A program made the translations under genes and the position numbers. From CADEDV01 sp964412375 (lineage in GTDB: Bacteria > Bacteroidota > Bacteroidia > Chitinophagales > Chitinophagaceae), in contig CAYPOD010000003.1 in the NCBI GenBank assembly GCA_964412375.1, forward strand, positions 62,001 through 126,000: a DNA stretch of 64,000 nt, written 5' to 3'. This document shows positions 17,213-26,717 of the stretch, piece by piece. How positions within the stretch are numbered: position 1 is the first letter of the stretch; each line of letters begins with the position of its first letter. The notes beneath the pieces were generated by a model. The model saw only the letters and a list, made by a program, of their open reading frames with translations, did not search any database and was not told the origin of the DNA.

Positions 17213-18343
17213 ATGGGTAAAAAGCTGAAGGCTGTTTTTATTATCCCTACGCTTGATAAAGGCGGTGCAGAAAGAGTTTTGGTTCATCTCGTTAATCATT
17301 TTGAGAAAAATACATTAGAGCCGGTGATATTTTGCCTTCAAAAAAAAGGGGATTTGCTGGCTCTAATAAGCAAAGAAATTAAAGTAATTGACCTGGGTAC
17401 TCCAAGGCTTTATTTTTCACTATTCAAAATAAGAAAGCAGTTAAAAATACACAGACCTGATATTGTTATTGGCTGGATGGGGCATGTTAATGCATACCTG
17501 GCATTTTGCAGGCCTTTCATTAACCGGCGAATCGGACTTATGTGCAGGGAGTCTTCAATACCTTCCCGTTTCATTTCTTATTATAAATTCCCTTTTCTGT
17601 TCAGGCTTATGTACAGATGCTACAACAGATTTGCCGGTATAATAAGTCAGTCAGAAGAAATGAGAAATGACCTGGTTAAAAGTTTTCGGGTACGACCCGA
17701 TAAGATCAGAATTATTCCTAATCCGGTTGTAGCATCAGAAAGTAACTATGAGATACCAGAAAATGTTCAGCATTTTATCAAGTTATCCGGAAAAATTTTG
17801 TTGTTTGTTGGCCGGTTTAGTACTGAGAAGAGAATTGAAATTTGTGTGCAGGTTATGCAATTCCTTCCTGCATCATATAAACTTATTCTTGTTGGATATG
17901 GCGACCTGGAAACTCAAATAAAACAGGAGATTGACAAAATAGGTTTTTCTGATAGGATAATGATTCAGACATCAGTTGCAGATCCCACTCTTTATTACAG
18001 AATGGCTGACTGCCTTCTGTTAACTTCTGAATTTGAAGGATTCCCAAATGTATTACTGGAAGCGGGACAGGAAGGATGCCCGGCGGTGGTTTTTAAAACA
18101 GTTGGTGGAGCGCAGGAAATAATTGATGATGAAAATGGCATTTATCTTGAACCATCATCTCCAGCCGGTATAGAGTCGTTTGCGGAAGCGATCAAATCTG
18201 TTTGTGAAAACTCCGGGAAATTTAACAGGGGAAACATAAAAGCCAAAACACAAAAAAAATACAATATTCGAAACGTAGTTGAACAGTATACAAATTATAT
18301 TCAGGAGAAGGTATCTGATTTACATACTAATAGTAAAAAATAA
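17213..18343 (+). CDS. Glycosyltransferase family 4
   Basis: A 376-residue GT-B enzyme from ATG 17213 (MGKKLKAVFIIPTLDKGGAERV begins with MGKKLKAVF); a TTG at 17198 overlapping the previous stop is less likely. 'TLDKGGAERVLVHL' is the usual N-terminal motif. The C-terminal donor-binding domain has 'ILLFVGRFSTEKRIE' and the EX7E motif 'EFEGFPNVLLEAG'. It would retain the anomeric configuration of its nucleotide sugar donor. The specific linkage is unknown. Confidence 0.87.
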   Translation: MGKKLKAVFIIPTLDKGGAERVLVHLVNHFEKNTLEPVIFCLQKKGDLLALISKEIKVIDLGTPRLYFSLFKIRKQLKIHRPDIVIGWMGHVNAYLAFCRPFINRRIGLMCRESSIPSRFISYYKFPFLFRLMYRCYNRFAGIISQSEEMRNDLVKSFRVRPDKIRIIPNPVVASESNYEIPENVQHFIKLSGKILLFVGRFSTEKRIEICVQVMQFLPASYKLILVGYGDLETQIKQEIDKIGFSDRIMIQTSVADPTLYYRMADCLLLTSEFEGFPNVLLEAGQEGCPAVVFKTVGGAQEIIDDENGIYLEPSSPAGIESFAEAIKSVCENSGKFNRGNIKAKTQKKYNIRNVVEQYTNYIQEKVSDLHTNSKK

Positions 18344-18445
18344 ATATTCATCAAAGTGCAGCATTTTTTTCCTGCTTATAGCAGAAGTCCCTTTAAGATT
18401 ATTCAAGGACATAAGCCTGTTTCGGATTTTATAGGTAATAATTCC

Positions 18446-19267
18446 ATGAGCAATGCAAGTGAGAAAGTGATTGACTCATTTGGAGAAGAATGGGAAAAGT
18501 TTGATTCATTCCGTGAAGATGATATCCGGAAACTCGGGGAAAAGTATTTTGACATTATACCGGAAAAATTACTTAATGGAAATACACAAGTACTGGATGT
18601 GGGATGCGGTACCGGCAGATGGTCAAAATACCTGGCCGATAAAGTCGGGACTATTGACCTGATTGATCCCAGCAAAGCCATTTTTGTAGCAGACAGGTTA
18701 CTAAAAGATAAAAGTAATATCAGGCTGGCAAAAGCTTCAGCAGATGCTATCCCTTTTGCAGATAACCAATTTGACTTGGTAATGTCAATAGGAGTTTTGC
18801 ATCATATACCTGATACATTGCAGGCAATGAAAGACTGTGTAAGGAAAGTAAAACCAGGCGGTTATTTTTATGTTTATCTATATTATAATCTTGATAATAG
18901 AGGTTTTTTATTTAAATCCATTTTCTGGTTATCAAACTTGCTCAGAAAAATTGTTTCGTCACTTCCATCAAAATTAAAGAAAGTAGTATGCGATATACTG
19001 GCAGTTGTATTATATATGCCCTTTGTAGGACTTAGCAGGTTCTTTTACGCAATAGGTCTGAAAAATTTTGCTGCAAAAATCCCCTTGTCATCCTACAGGG
19101 ATAAGAGCTTTCATATTATAAGAAATGATTCTTTAGACAGGTTTGGTACAAAACTGGAACAGCGGTTTTCTAAAAAGCAGATCATGACTATGATGAATGA
19201 ATCAGGATTGCATGATATTATTTTCTCTCCTGACCCATTTTACTGGCATGCCATTGGTAAGAAATGA
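18446..19267 (+). CDS. Class I SAM-dependent methyltransferase
   Basis: A 273-residue protein from ATG 18446 (MSNASEKVIDSFGEEWEKF is the usual N-terminus of this family). An in-frame GTG at 18356 would add 30 residues with no similarity I recognise. Motif I is VLDVGCGTGRW, followed by an acidic residue at the end of strand 2 (IDLIDPS), 'DAIPFADNQFDLVMSIGVLHHI' (motifs II and post-II) and 'VRKVKPGGYFYVYLY'. It could methylate a sugar hydroxyl or carboxyl during polysaccharide assembly. It overlaps the next gene by 4 bp. Confidence 0.82.
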   Translation: MSNASEKVIDSFGEEWEKFDSFREDDIRKLGEKYFDIIPEKLLNGNTQVLDVGCGTGRWSKYLADKVGTIDLIDPSKAIFVADRLLKDKSNIRLAKASADAIPFADNQFDLVMSIGVLHHIPDTLQAMKDCVRKVKPGGYFYVYLYYNLDNRGFLFKSIFWLSNLLRKIVSSLPSKLKKVVCDILAVVLYMPFVGLSRFFYAIGLKNFAAKIPLSSYRDKSFHIIRNDSLDRFGTKLEQRFSKKQIMTMMNESGLHDIIFSPDPFYWHAIGKK

Positions 19268-20391
19268 CACAAGAAAGTAATAAAATGAATTCTTCGAAAA
19301 AAAAAATACAGCAATTATTGTATAGCGGATTGGGCGGACCAGGCAATGTATTTACTTCACTAGTTAAATCAGATGTCGATCATAAGTACTCACACAATGC
19401 TATTTTTTGCGGAATAGAACCACTTCGTGAGGAGTACGTAAAACTTTGTGAAGAACTGTCTATTCCATATGTGTATTACAAAAAAAGAACAGGACTGGAT
19501 CTTAGAGTATATGCAAGACTTTTACAAAGTTTTAGAAAGACGAAGCCTGATATTCTTTTTATACACGGGGTCTCTTTTATATTACCAGCTTTTATTTACA
19601 AATTATTTAACCGTAGGCATCGTCTAATTATAAGAGACACTACTGCCCATCATTTAAAGACAACTAAAGAGTGGATATGGTTGTTTTTTTGTCTGTTGAT
19701 TGCCAATGATATTGTACTTCTTACACAAGAGGCGGCAAACGGAATTAAAAGAAAACTCAGATGGATTCCCCGCAGGAAAATCAAGATAATACCTAACGGG
19801 CTTGATGTAATGCGATATTTTCCTCTCAGTAGAGAGGCAAAAGTTTCAAAAATAGTGATTGGTATGCAAAGCAGGTTGTTTCCCGCAAAAGATCACATGA
19901 CCTTATTAAAGGCGTTCAAAATTTTGACAGATCGCAATCCATCCTGCGAGATTGTTCTGGAGATTGCCGGCGACGGAATAACAAGAAAAAAAATTGAAGA
20001 TACTATAGATGCTATGCGTCTGAGAAATTCAGTCAAAATGCACGGAATGTTGAATCAAAGTGATTTAGTACAGTTTATGCAATCTCTTGACATTTATGTG
20101 CATGCTACATTCGGCGAAACTCTGAGTAATTCAATTATACAGGCAATGTCTTGTGGCCTGCCGATAATTGCATCTGATGTGTGGGGGGTAAATAATATGG
20201 TCAAGCATGAAGAGACCGGATTGTTATACAAATCAAAGGATGCTGAGCAATTAGCTTTTCTACTTGAGGAGCTTATAAAGGATAGCCAGAAGAGAAAGTG
20301 GTTAGGAAATGAGGCGAGAATTTTTGCAGAAAACAATTATAGCACTGAAAGCATGTTCAAACGGTATCAAAATTTATTTGACAAAGATTGA
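19264..20391 (+). CDS. Glycosyltransferase family 4 with altered EX7E motif
   Basis: A 375-residue GT-B enzyme. The N-terminal part holds 'LYSGLGGPGNVFTSLV' and 'KPDILFIHGVSFILP'; the C-terminal part holds 'IGMQSRLFPAKDHMTLLKAF' and the donor site 'FGETLSNSIIQAMSCGLPII'. In most GT4 enzymes the second glutamate of EX7E contacts the donor; here the matching residue is Gln. The start overlaps the methyltransferase stop by 4 bp (ATGA); a second ATG at 19285 is possible. Function beyond glycosyl transfer is unknown. Confidence 0.83.
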   Translation: MTQESNKMNSSKKKIQQLLYSGLGGPGNVFTSLVKSDVDHKYSHNAIFCGIEPLREEYVKLCEELSIPYVYYKKRTGLDLRVYARLLQSFRKTKPDILFIHGVSFILPAFIYKLFNRRHRLIIRDTTAHHLKTTKEWIWLFFCLLIANDIVLLTQEAANGIKRKLRWIPRRKIKIIPNGLDVMRYFPLSREAKVSKIVIGMQSRLFPAKDHMTLLKAFKILTDRNPSCEIVLEIAGDGITRKKIEDTIDAMRLRNSVKMHGMLNQSDLVQFMQSLDIYVHATFGETLSNSIIQAMSCGLPIIASDVWGVNNMVKHEETGLLYKSKDAEQLAFLLEELIKDSQKRKWLGNEARIFAENNYSTESMFKRYQNLFDKD

Positions 20392-20406
20392 ATTTCAACA
20401 GCAGAC

Positions 20407-21534
20407 ATGAAAATATTATTTGTCCAGCATATGAACGGTATTTCAGGATCTGAATTATATTTATTACAAATATTACCGTCGTTACAAAAAAGGGGCATCC
20501 ACACAGAGGCTTTGATAGCTTACAAGAATGATACAGGTAAAAATAAATCATTTGTTGATCAATTGCAGCGCAATGGTATAAAAGTACACGAGGTGTATGG
20601 CTATCATACTTTCTCATTTGGACTGTTATTGCGGTTTAAAAAAATAATCAAAAATGGCAATTATGATATTGTCCAAAGCAATTTGATTCATGCTGATGTT
20701 TGGATGGCTCTTTCAAAAGTGTTTTTCTTTCGCAAAATGAAACTTATTAGTGTTAAGCATGGATTTAACGAGAAGTTTGCGGCTAAGTATGGTTTTCAGC
20801 CCGGGAAAGTGAACCGCAGTATTTACTCATGGGTTCAGCGATTTTCGGGGCTAATGGTTAACAAAAACGCAGCCATATCGAGAGGTATATATGATATGTA
20901 TGTTAAAGGTAAAATAACAAAGGCATCCAAAATGCAGGTCGTTTATTATGGACTGAACCTTGATCATATACAAAATGCAGGATTCAGTAATAAGACAACT
21001 GAACGTTACGCAGTAATACTTGGAAGGCTCGTAAAGTATAAAGGGCATGAGTATGTCATAAAGGCTTGGAAAAAGGTGAAAGAGACTAATCCCTCTTTAA
21101 AGCTATATATCGTAGGTGGTGGATCATATCATGCCAATCTTCTGAAACTAACTAAAGAACTTGGTTTGCTTGAACAGGTCATCTTCAAAGGCCATCAACC
21201 TAACCCGCATGAAACTCTTCATTTTTCTGAATTTTCAATTGTTAGCTCCATTTTCGAGGGATTCGGCCTGATTACTCTCGAAAGCTGGCATCACCGGAAA
21301 CCTGTATTGGCATTTGATGTACCCGCTTTGAATGAAGTGGTTGATCATAGTAAAAACGGTTTGTTGGTGCCTGTTGGTAATGTAGAAAGGCTTGCGGAAA
21401 GTATATTAGAACTATTTCAGAATGGTGAAAAGACAAGGGTTCTGGGTGAAAATGGTTATCAAAAGCTGCAAAGTGTTTACAGTTTAGAGCGAATGACAAA
21501 TGAAATGATTTCTTTGTATTACAAAGTTTTATAA
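20407..21534 (+). CDS. Glycosyltransferase family 4
   Basis: A 375-residue GT-B enzyme with 'ILFVQHMNGISGSELYLLQIL' at the N-terminus (in the family position of the glycine-rich loop), 'VSVKHG'-like ISVKHGFNEKF, 'AVILGRLVKYKGHEYVI' and an intact EX7E motif in 'SIFEGFGLITLESWHH'. It lies 15 bp after the previous GT4 gene and 9 bp before the first asparagine-synthase-type gene, consistent with one operon. The sugar specificity is not predictable from sequence alone. Confidence 0.86.
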   Translation: MKILFVQHMNGISGSELYLLQILPSLQKRGIHTEALIAYKNDTGKNKSFVDQLQRNGIKVHEVYGYHTFSFGLLLRFKKIIKNGNYDIVQSNLIHADVWMALSKVFFFRKMKLISVKHGFNEKFAAKYGFQPGKVNRSIYSWVQRFSGLMVNKNAAISRGIYDMYVKGKITKASKMQVVYYGLNLDHIQNAGFSNKTTERYAVILGRLVKYKGHEYVIKAWKKVKETNPSLKLYIVGGGSYHANLLKLTKELGLLEQVIFKGHQPNPHETLHFSEFSIVSSIFEGFGLITLESWHHRKPVLAFDVPALNEVVDHSKNGLLVPVGNVERLAESILELFQNGEKTRVLGENGYQKLQSVYSLERMTNEMISLYYKVL

Positions 21535-21543
21535 TATTGCAGC

Positions 21544-23457
21544 ATGTGTGGAATTGCCGGTTTTATAGACCTTAAAGGAAATTCGACAAATGAAATATTG
21601 TTGTCAATGACTACATCGCTTGCCCACCGGGGACCGGATGGTGAGGGATTGTATTTTAAGCAGGAGAATCAAGGACAGGTTGGTCTTGGACATCGGCGGC
21701 TTAGCATAATTGACCTGAGTTCAGTGGCATCACAGCCCATGACCTATAAGCATTTTCAAATTGTTTTTAATGGTGAGGTATATAATTATAGAGAGATAAA
21801 GGCAGAGTTGATTGCGAGAGGACACAGTTTTATAACACAAAGTGATACAGAGGTTATTTTGCACAGTTATGAAGAGTGGGGTGTCTCCTGTGTTCATCGC
21901 TTCATTGGTATGTTTGCACTGGTCATTTATGATGAAGAAAAAAAACAACTTATTGCTTTCCGCGACAGACCTGGTATAAAGCCTTTTTATTATTACCATT
22001 CCAATGGGCTATTCCTTTTTGCCTCTGAGTTGAAGGCGTTTCACCAGCACCCTTCTTTTACAAGGGAACTGGATAATAATGCAGTTGCAGCTTTTTTACA
22101 ATATGGTAATGTACCGACTCCCCACTGTATTTTTAAAAATGCGGCTAAATTGAAACCGGGCCATTATTTGTTATTTGACATCTCTAAGAATAGCCTTGAA
22201 ATACATCAATACTGGAATGTATATGATTACTATAACAGACCAAAGATCAGTATTGATTTTGCCGATGCACTAACAGAAACTGACAAAATTTTAAAAAAAG
22301 CTATTGAATACAGGATGGTTTCTGATGTTCCCGTTGGTGTTTTCCTGAGTGGAGGGTATGACAGTACTTGTGTTACTGCATTATTGCAGAAAGACAGGAC
22401 AGAGAAGATCAAAACATATACAATAGGATTTGAGAATAAGGATCTTGATGAAACCCCCTTTGCTAGAGATGTAGCTGATCATCTGGGAACAGAGCACACA
22501 GAGTACACCTGTAGTGAGAAAGAGGCACGGAATATTGTATCCATATTACCATATTATTACGATGAACCATTTGCGGACAGCAGCGCCATTCCAACCACAC
22601 TTGTGAGCAGATTAGCAAGAAAAGAGGTCACTGTCGCATTATCGGCTGATGCAGGTGATGAATTATTTGGGGGGTATGCCCGGTATTCGTTCATCCTGAA
22701 TTTCAGAAACAGGCTGACGAAGATACCAAAACCTGCAGCCAGGCTGGGTTATTGGCTAATGAAAGCATTTCCTGTTCATGCAATACCATTCCTTAAAAAA
22801 AATATACATTTTGCCAACAGGTACGAGCGGTTTTCAGAAATATTGCGTGACCCAACTTTAAAAACCATTTATTCTTTCGCCACTCAATTATTCACTCACA
22901 GGGAGCTTAAAGATCTTTTGCTAAATAAATTTTCATTACTGTCTAATGATTACCGGAGCAATGCTCTAAAGAAAGAGTATTTTGATCCCCTGACCTATAT
23001 GATGGCAATAGATTATCAAACCTATTTGCTGGATGATATTTTGCAGAAAGTTGACAGGGCATCCATGAGTATCGGGCTGGAAGCAAGGGAGCCCTTTCTT
23101 GATCATAATGTGATCGAATGGGCTTCATCATTACCTGTTGATTTCAAGTACAAGGATGGACAGAAGAAATTTATAATTAAAGAGCTGGTTCACAAATATG
23201 TGCCTCAGCAAATAATGGACAGGCCGAAAATGGGTTTTGCCATACCTGTAAAAGAATGGATGAAAGTTAATTTTAAGGAAATTGTTCACTACTACCTCGG
23301 AGATGAATTTTTATCGCCGCAAGGGATCTTCGACAAGAAAGCAGCAAGGCGTCTGCTGACTGGTTTTTACTCCGCAGATAAAGTACCAGCAGAAAAGCTA
23401 TGGTATCTGTTAATGTTCCAGATGTGGTATGAAAAATGGATGCAGGGAGATCGCTAA
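21544..23457 (+). CDS. asnB: Asparagine synthase-type glutamine amidotransferase (first copy)
   Basis: A 637-residue protein with an N-terminal class II glutaminase domain (nucleophile Cys2 in MCGIAGF; LAHRGPDGEG; VFNGEVYNYREIK) and a C-terminal ATP-pyrophosphatase domain (PP-loop SGGYDST at 269-275; DAGDELFGGY; DRASMSIGLEAREPFLDH). Full-length and apparently intact. Such genes in polysaccharide loci (for example WbpS) are thought to amidate uronic acid carboxyls rather than make asparagine. That role is inferred here from context; housekeeping asparagine synthesis is possible. Confidence 0.85.
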   Translation: MCGIAGFIDLKGNSTNEILLSMTTSLAHRGPDGEGLYFKQENQGQVGLGHRRLSIIDLSSVASQPMTYKHFQIVFNGEVYNYREIKAELIARGHSFITQSDTEVILHSYEEWGVSCVHRFIGMFALVIYDEEKKQLIAFRDRPGIKPFYYYHSNGLFLFASELKAFHQHPSFTRELDNNAVAAFLQYGNVPTPHCIFKNAAKLKPGHYLLFDISKNSLEIHQYWNVYDYYNRPKISIDFADALTETDKILKKAIEYRMVSDVPVGVFLSGGYDSTCVTALLQKDRTEKIKTYTIGFENKDLDETPFARDVADHLGTEHTEYTCSEKEARNIVSILPYYYDEPFADSSAIPTTLVSRLARKEVTVALSADAGDELFGGYARYSFILNFRNRLTKIPKPAARLGYWLMKAFPVHAIPFLKKNIHFANRYERFSEILRDPTLKTIYSFATQLFTHRELKDLLLNKFSLLSNDYRSNALKKEYFDPLTYMMAIDYQTYLLDDILQKVDRASMSIGLEAREPFLDHNVIEWASSLPVDFKYKDGQKKFIIKELVHKYVPQQIMDRPKMGFAIPVKEWMKVNFKEIVHYYLGDEFLSPQGIFDKKAARRLLTGFYSADKVPAEKLWYLLMFQMWYEKWMQGDR

Positions 23458-23486
23458 CATATTATCCCGCCTTCACCAATTGAAAT

Positions 23487-24866
23487 ATGCCGGAAAAGTT
23501 AAGACTATTCAGTTTTGAGGACATTCTGCTGGTACCTATATGCCTGGTTGTATTATATGCATTTGCTTTCAGTGTCAGAAAGAAATATGAGCATACAGAA
23601 ATTAAGAAGTATTTTATTCCCGGTCTTACCTTTCGCCTTTTGTTTACTGTTCTGTATGCACTAACGATAGATGTATATTATAAGGGTGGAGACACAACTC
23701 TTTTTTACAGGGCTTTGCTGGATATGCAGTTTGCCGTTTCTGACAACCCTACTATTCTTTCTGACATATATTTCAAAACAAAAGTAGAACCTCATGATCC
23801 GTTGACAAGCTATTTTATGTATGATGGGAACAGCGTCACTCATTATTATATGTATCATGTAAGTAATTATATGGTACCTAAGTTTGCCCTTCCTTTTTCT
23901 TTTCTTTTCTTTAAAAGCTATTTGTGTATTTCATTTTGTCTGTCCTTCTTTGCATTTGCGGGATGCTGGCGTTTATTTAAAATGTTTCATTCGCTTTTTC
24001 CGCATCTTGGAAAAAAGATAGCGATTGCTACATTATTTCTCCCTTCAGTACTTTTCTGGGGAAGTGCCTTGCTTAAAGACTCAATTTGTATGGGAGCGTT
24101 GGGTTTTTTTGTTTATGCCGTTTACCAGGGTTTTTTCCTCCGTAGAAAACTGGTAACTAACCTGCTGATCATATTGGCAAGTGCCTTTTTGCTATTTTAT
24201 GTAAAGCCATACATTATTCTCTGTACGATACCTGCATTTATTGTCTGGGGTCTTTTTCTGATCAATAAAAGGATTAGGGATGCTGGAGTTCGTATGCTGC
24301 TGACATTTCTGTTTGCTATAATTTCCATTGGAGGGGCTGTGTATTTTATGCTGAGTATTGCACAATCAGAGATCGCATCTCAGTATGCGCTACAAAATAT
24401 CGTAAAAGCACTTGATGCGCAGCAGGGTACATACACTTTTGCAGAAGATGCAGGATCCTATTTTACTGTTGGTGATTTTAATAGTTCAGTAGGTGGTTTG
24501 TTGGCTCTTTTTCCTGCCAGTGTTATTGCCACTTTTTTCCGGCCTTTTATCTGGGAAGTGAGAAGCGTTGTAATGTTATTAACCGCACTGGAAGCTGTTG
24601 TTTTCTTATGGCTTACACTTTTGTGTATCAGGTATGCTTCATTCAGAAAATTGGGAGTGTTGATCAAACAAAATCCTGTACTTTCTTTTTGCCTTGTTTT
24701 TGCAATACTTTTTGGAGGCCTTGTCGGAATGAGTACGCTTAATTTTGGCACCCTTGCCAGGTATAAGATTCCTGCTTTGCCATTTTTTAGCATTTTTTTA
24801 TTTGTGGTTTTGGATAAACTTGGTAAAGCATCTCCTCATTATATTTTACATCGGAAATTATTCTAA
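23487..24866 (+). CDS. Multi-pass membrane protein, candidate polysaccharide polymerase (Wzy/EpsG-like)
   Basis: A 459-residue protein with about 10-12 hydrophobic segments and a large loop near residues 75-130 (periplasmic by guess). Features include 'YYKGGDTTLFYRALLDMQ', 'FLPSVLFWGSALLKDSICMGALG' and 'LNFGTLARYKIPALPFFSIFLF'. The segment 'PSVLFWGSALLKDS' and the late 'RYKIPALPF' resemble membrane proteins commonly found as presumed polymerases in Bacteroidota polysaccharide loci. I cannot name the family with certainty. Its place between the two amidotransferase genes, and the absence of another polymerase candidate in the locus, support a Wzy-like role. Confidence 0.6.
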   Translation: MPEKLRLFSFEDILLVPICLVVLYAFAFSVRKKYEHTEIKKYFIPGLTFRLLFTVLYALTIDVYYKGGDTTLFYRALLDMQFAVSDNPTILSDIYFKTKVEPHDPLTSYFMYDGNSVTHYYMYHVSNYMVPKFALPFSFLFFKSYLCISFCLSFFAFAGCWRLFKMFHSLFPHLGKKIAIATLFLPSVLFWGSALLKDSICMGALGFFVYAVYQGFFLRRKLVTNLLIILASAFLLFYVKPYIILCTIPAFIVWGLFLINKRIRDAGVRMLLTFLFAIISIGGAVYFMLSIAQSEIASQYALQNIVKALDAQQGTYTFAEDAGSYFTVGDFNSSVGGLLALFPASVIATFFRPFIWEVRSVVMLLTALEAVVFLWLTLLCIRYASFRKLGVLIKQNPVLSFCLVFAILFGGLVGMSTLNFGTLARYKIPALPFFSIFLFVVLDKLGKASPHYILHRKLF

Positions 24867-24872
24867 CAGAAT

Positions 24873-26717
24873 ATGTGCGGTATTGCCGGTTCAATAAATT
24901 TTAGGCTCAATGCTTCTGCTCTTGACAGGGACCTTATACACAGAGGACCTGATGAGAAAAGTCTATTTGAAGAAGGTGAACTTCAATTTTTTCACTACCG
25001 CTTATCAATTCTTGATATCAGTGGTGGAAAACAGCCAATGCATAAAGGCTCCTGTACTATTATATTTAACGGGGAAATTTATAACCACCAGGATGTAAGA
25101 AATAAGTATGCATTAACAGGACAAACTTCATCCGATACAGAAACAATCTTGATGGCTTATCAGCATGCAGGTCCAGCCTGCCTGAATGAGTTTGATGGAA
25201 TGTTTGCTATTGCAATTCTTGACAGGGATAAAAACATGCTTTTTTTAGCAAGAGACAGAGCTGGGAAAAAGCCATTATATTATTACTGTAAAAAAAATAG
25301 TTTTGTTTTTGCCAGTGAGTTGAATGCCCTAAAAAGCCAGGTTAAGGCAAATATTTCGGATGTTCATATACAACAATATTTGCGTTACGGAGCATTTCAT
25401 GGAGAAGCAACACCATATGTAAATGTAAAGGAACTTTTGCCCGGCGCTTATGCAGAAATTGATATCAATACAGCAGATGTAAAATTAGCAAAGTGGTGGA
25501 GTATCGAGCCCTTTTATAAAAGGCGGCTTAGTATTGATCTTACGGATGCAGTGGAACAAACAGATCATGCTTTACGGCAGGCGATTAAAAGACGATTGGA
25601 ATCTTCAGATCTTGAGGTGGGTTCATTTTTGAGTGGTGGAATAGACAGCGGACTGGTTACTTCTATAGCATCAGAAATGAGACCGGGATTAAGAACATTC
25701 ACCGTTTCATTTTCCGGAGTTTATGATGAGGCTCCATTGGCAAAGCAGGTTGCGACAAAACTTAGAACAAATCATACGGAGATCAACATTTCTTTTGATA
25801 ATCTTCAACACGATATAGAAAAGATTTTATCCAATTACGGAGAACCTTTTTATGACGACAGTGCTATACCCAGTTATTATGTCAGTAGGGAGGCGAGGAA
25901 ACACCTGACTGTAATTTTAAACGGTGACGGAGCGGATGAAATATTTGGTGGATACAGGCGATATGTGCCATTTACCAAATATGATTTCTTTTCAAAATCC
26001 GGATTAATTACATCGCTTTCATCAATAATAAAAGGGGTCATTCCTTTTTCCAGGAAGAAACAATCTTTACTAAATTATATGTACAGGCTGGCGGACCTAA
26101 CCTCAAACAAGGGTCTTGAAATGTATTATTCAGCCAGTACAGATATTTTTTGCGGATACTTTGATTCTTTTATAAAACAGGATGAATCATTTGGGAAAAA
26201 CCTCGAACAACTTTTTCAGGATGTCAGAAAATCCGGTATGTCGGGTCTTCAGAAAATTATGTATATGGATTTTAATGCCATACTTCCTGATATACTGCTG
26301 GTGAAAATGGATATTGCGTCAATGGCTAACTCTCTGGAAGGAAGAAGCCCGTTCCTGTCAAAAGAGTTACTAGAACTTGCCCCCGGTTTACCGGATGATT
26401 TTAAAGTAAAGGGAAAAAGGACAAAGGTCCTGTTGCGGCAACTGGCAACCCGGTATCTTCCGAATAAAATTGTTGGTCAACCCAAAAGAGGATTTGAAGT
26501 GCCTTTGCAGCAATGGGTGAACAACGAACTAAAAGAGATTATCACTGATTATCTGGCATCACCGGGTTCTTTTGCATCAGGTTATGTAAAGGCTGATTTT
26601 ATTAAAGGGCTTCTTGATAACAAGATCAGGGTACATGCAGAGAAAAGAGCAAAAATGTTGTATACTCTATTTGCTTTGGAAGTGTGGTATAAAAAATGTG
26701 CAGTCAATGTCTGTTGA
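24873..26717 (+). CDS. asnB: Asparagine synthase-type glutamine amidotransferase (second copy)
   Basis: A 614-residue paralogue of the protein encoded at 21544. Cys2 (MCGIAGS), LIHRGPDEKS and IFNGEIYNHQDV mark the glutaminase domain; SGGIDSG at 254-260 is the PP-loop, with NGDGADEIFGGYRRY and DIASMANSLEGRSPFLS. All catalytic residues I can check are present. The two copies are clearly divergent, so they are not a recent duplication. As with the first copy, amidation of a uronic acid is a context-based guess. It overlaps the deacetylase gene by 11 bp. Confidence 0.84.
   Translation: MCGIAGSINFRLNASALDRDLIHRGPDEKSLFEEGELQFFHYRLSILDISGGKQPMHKGSCTIIFNGEIYNHQDVRNKYALTGQTSSDTETILMAYQHAGPACLNEFDGMFAIAILDRDKNMLFLARDRAGKKPLYYYCKKNSFVFASELNALKSQVKANISDVHIQQYLRYGAFHGEATPYVNVKELLPGAYAEIDINTADVKLAKWWSIEPFYKRRLSIDLTDAVEQTDHALRQAIKRRLESSDLEVGSFLSGGIDSGLVTSIASEMRPGLRTFTVSFSGVYDEAPLAKQVATKLRTNHTEINISFDNLQHDIEKILSNYGEPFYDDSAIPSYYVSREARKHLTVILNGDGADEIFGGYRRYVPFTKYDFFSKSGLITSLSSIIKGVIPFSRKKQSLLNYMYRLADLTSNKGLEMYYSASTDIFCGYFDSFIKQDESFGKNLEQLFQDVRKSGMSGLQKIMYMDFNAILPDILLVKMDIASMANSLEGRSPFLSKELLELAPGLPDDFKVKGKRTKVLLRQLATRYLPNKIVGQPKRGFEVPLQQWVNNELKEIITDYLASPGSFASGYVKADFIKGLLDNKIRVHAEKRAKMLYTLFALEVWYKKCAVNVC

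Noticed and set aside
26614..26706. Longer start of the deacetylase gene inside the second amidotransferase gene
   Set aside because: The extra N-terminus is Cys-rich and unlike the family; ATG 26707 begins just before the conserved FVISLDFE segment.
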